A program made the position numbers and the translations under genes. The notes beneath the pieces were generated by a model, which saw only the letters and a list, made by a program, of their open reading frames with translations, had not been told where the DNA came from and did no database searches. DNA of 64,000 nt from Pseudoduganella lutea. Its GTDB lineage: Bacteria; Pseudomonadota; Gammaproteobacteria; Burkholderiales; Burkholderiaceae_D. The stretch lies in assembly GCF_004209755.1 (NCBI RefSeq), contig NZ_CP035913.1, forward strand, positions 3,286,001 to 3,350,000. Direction: 5' to 3'. Of this stretch, positions 63,939-64,000 are shown piece by piece (the first letter of the stretch is position 1; each line of letters opens with the position of its first letter).

Positions 63939-64000
63939 GGACTTTCGCGAAAATATTTCCAGCCGGCCTCGTCTCGTGGGCACCGGCGATGCTACGCTGC

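Overview
The window looks like chromosomal DNA of a high-GC betaproteobacterium of the order Burkholderiales, most likely family Oxalobacteraceae (Massilia or a relative). This rests on gene order (mla genes, murA, a full his cluster, hinT and tatABC in one run; hemE next to priA) and on dispersed GGGGAC/GGGGTC palindromes. The genus is an inference, because no database was searched. Nearly all of the DNA is housekeeping. No prophage, insertion sequence, CRISPR array or rRNA operon is visible.

Layout. 1-3.6 kb: glutamate synthase gltB (5' end cut off by the window) and gltD. 3.9-4.8 kb: a CsgG-like lipoprotein. 5.1-11.4 kb: phospholipid-transport genes mlaFEDACB, an ABC-2 exporter and an IbaG/BolA protein. 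11.4-20.9 kb: murA, then hisG-hisD-[DNA methyltransferase]-hisC-hisB-hisH-hisA-hisF-hisI-hisE, then hinT. 21.0-22.6 kb: tatABC. 22.7-31.9 kb (minus strand): a DUF885 peptidase, small proteins, a 1388-aa SNF2-type helicase coupled to an S9 peptidase. 32-35.8 kb: hemE, a 675-bp non-coding stretch rich in DnaA boxes, and priA. 35.9-42.1 kb: a disulfide oxidoreductase, a degenerate HD-GYP protein, a DUF1857 protein, rep helicase, slyX and a transglutaminase-like protein. 42.3-51.3 kb: a GMC oxidoreductase, a J-domain-like membrane protein, two tandem exported M3 peptidases and a PhoD phosphatase. 51.5-58.8 kb: small proteins, YgiQ, an NMT1-PAS-GGDEF-EAL protein and an unknown membrane protein. 59.1-61.3 kb: ahpC-ahpF behind an OxyR-like site. 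61.4-64 kb (minus strand): an AI-2E transporter, a cyclic-nucleotide-binding protein, two tRNA-Asp and one tRNA-Val.

How the parts fit. The mla-murA block serves the cell envelope: phospholipid trafficking beside the first committed step of peptidoglycan synthesis. It runs almost without gaps into a complete histidine pathway except hisN and the HisZ subunit that the short-form HisG should need. The Tat translocase encoded here could export the PhoD lipoprotein of the same window. AhpF recharges AhpC.

The least ordinary signals are: (1) the DnaA-box cluster between hemE and priA; (2) an orphan beta-class DNA methyltransferase translationally coupled inside the his cluster; (3) a dispersed palindrome family with a shared GTTGCCAGAAAA-like shoulder and several different cores, of which one core type has apparently become coding sequence in the methyltransferase tail; and (4) a decayed tRNA-Asp 3' end beside the intact tRNA array.
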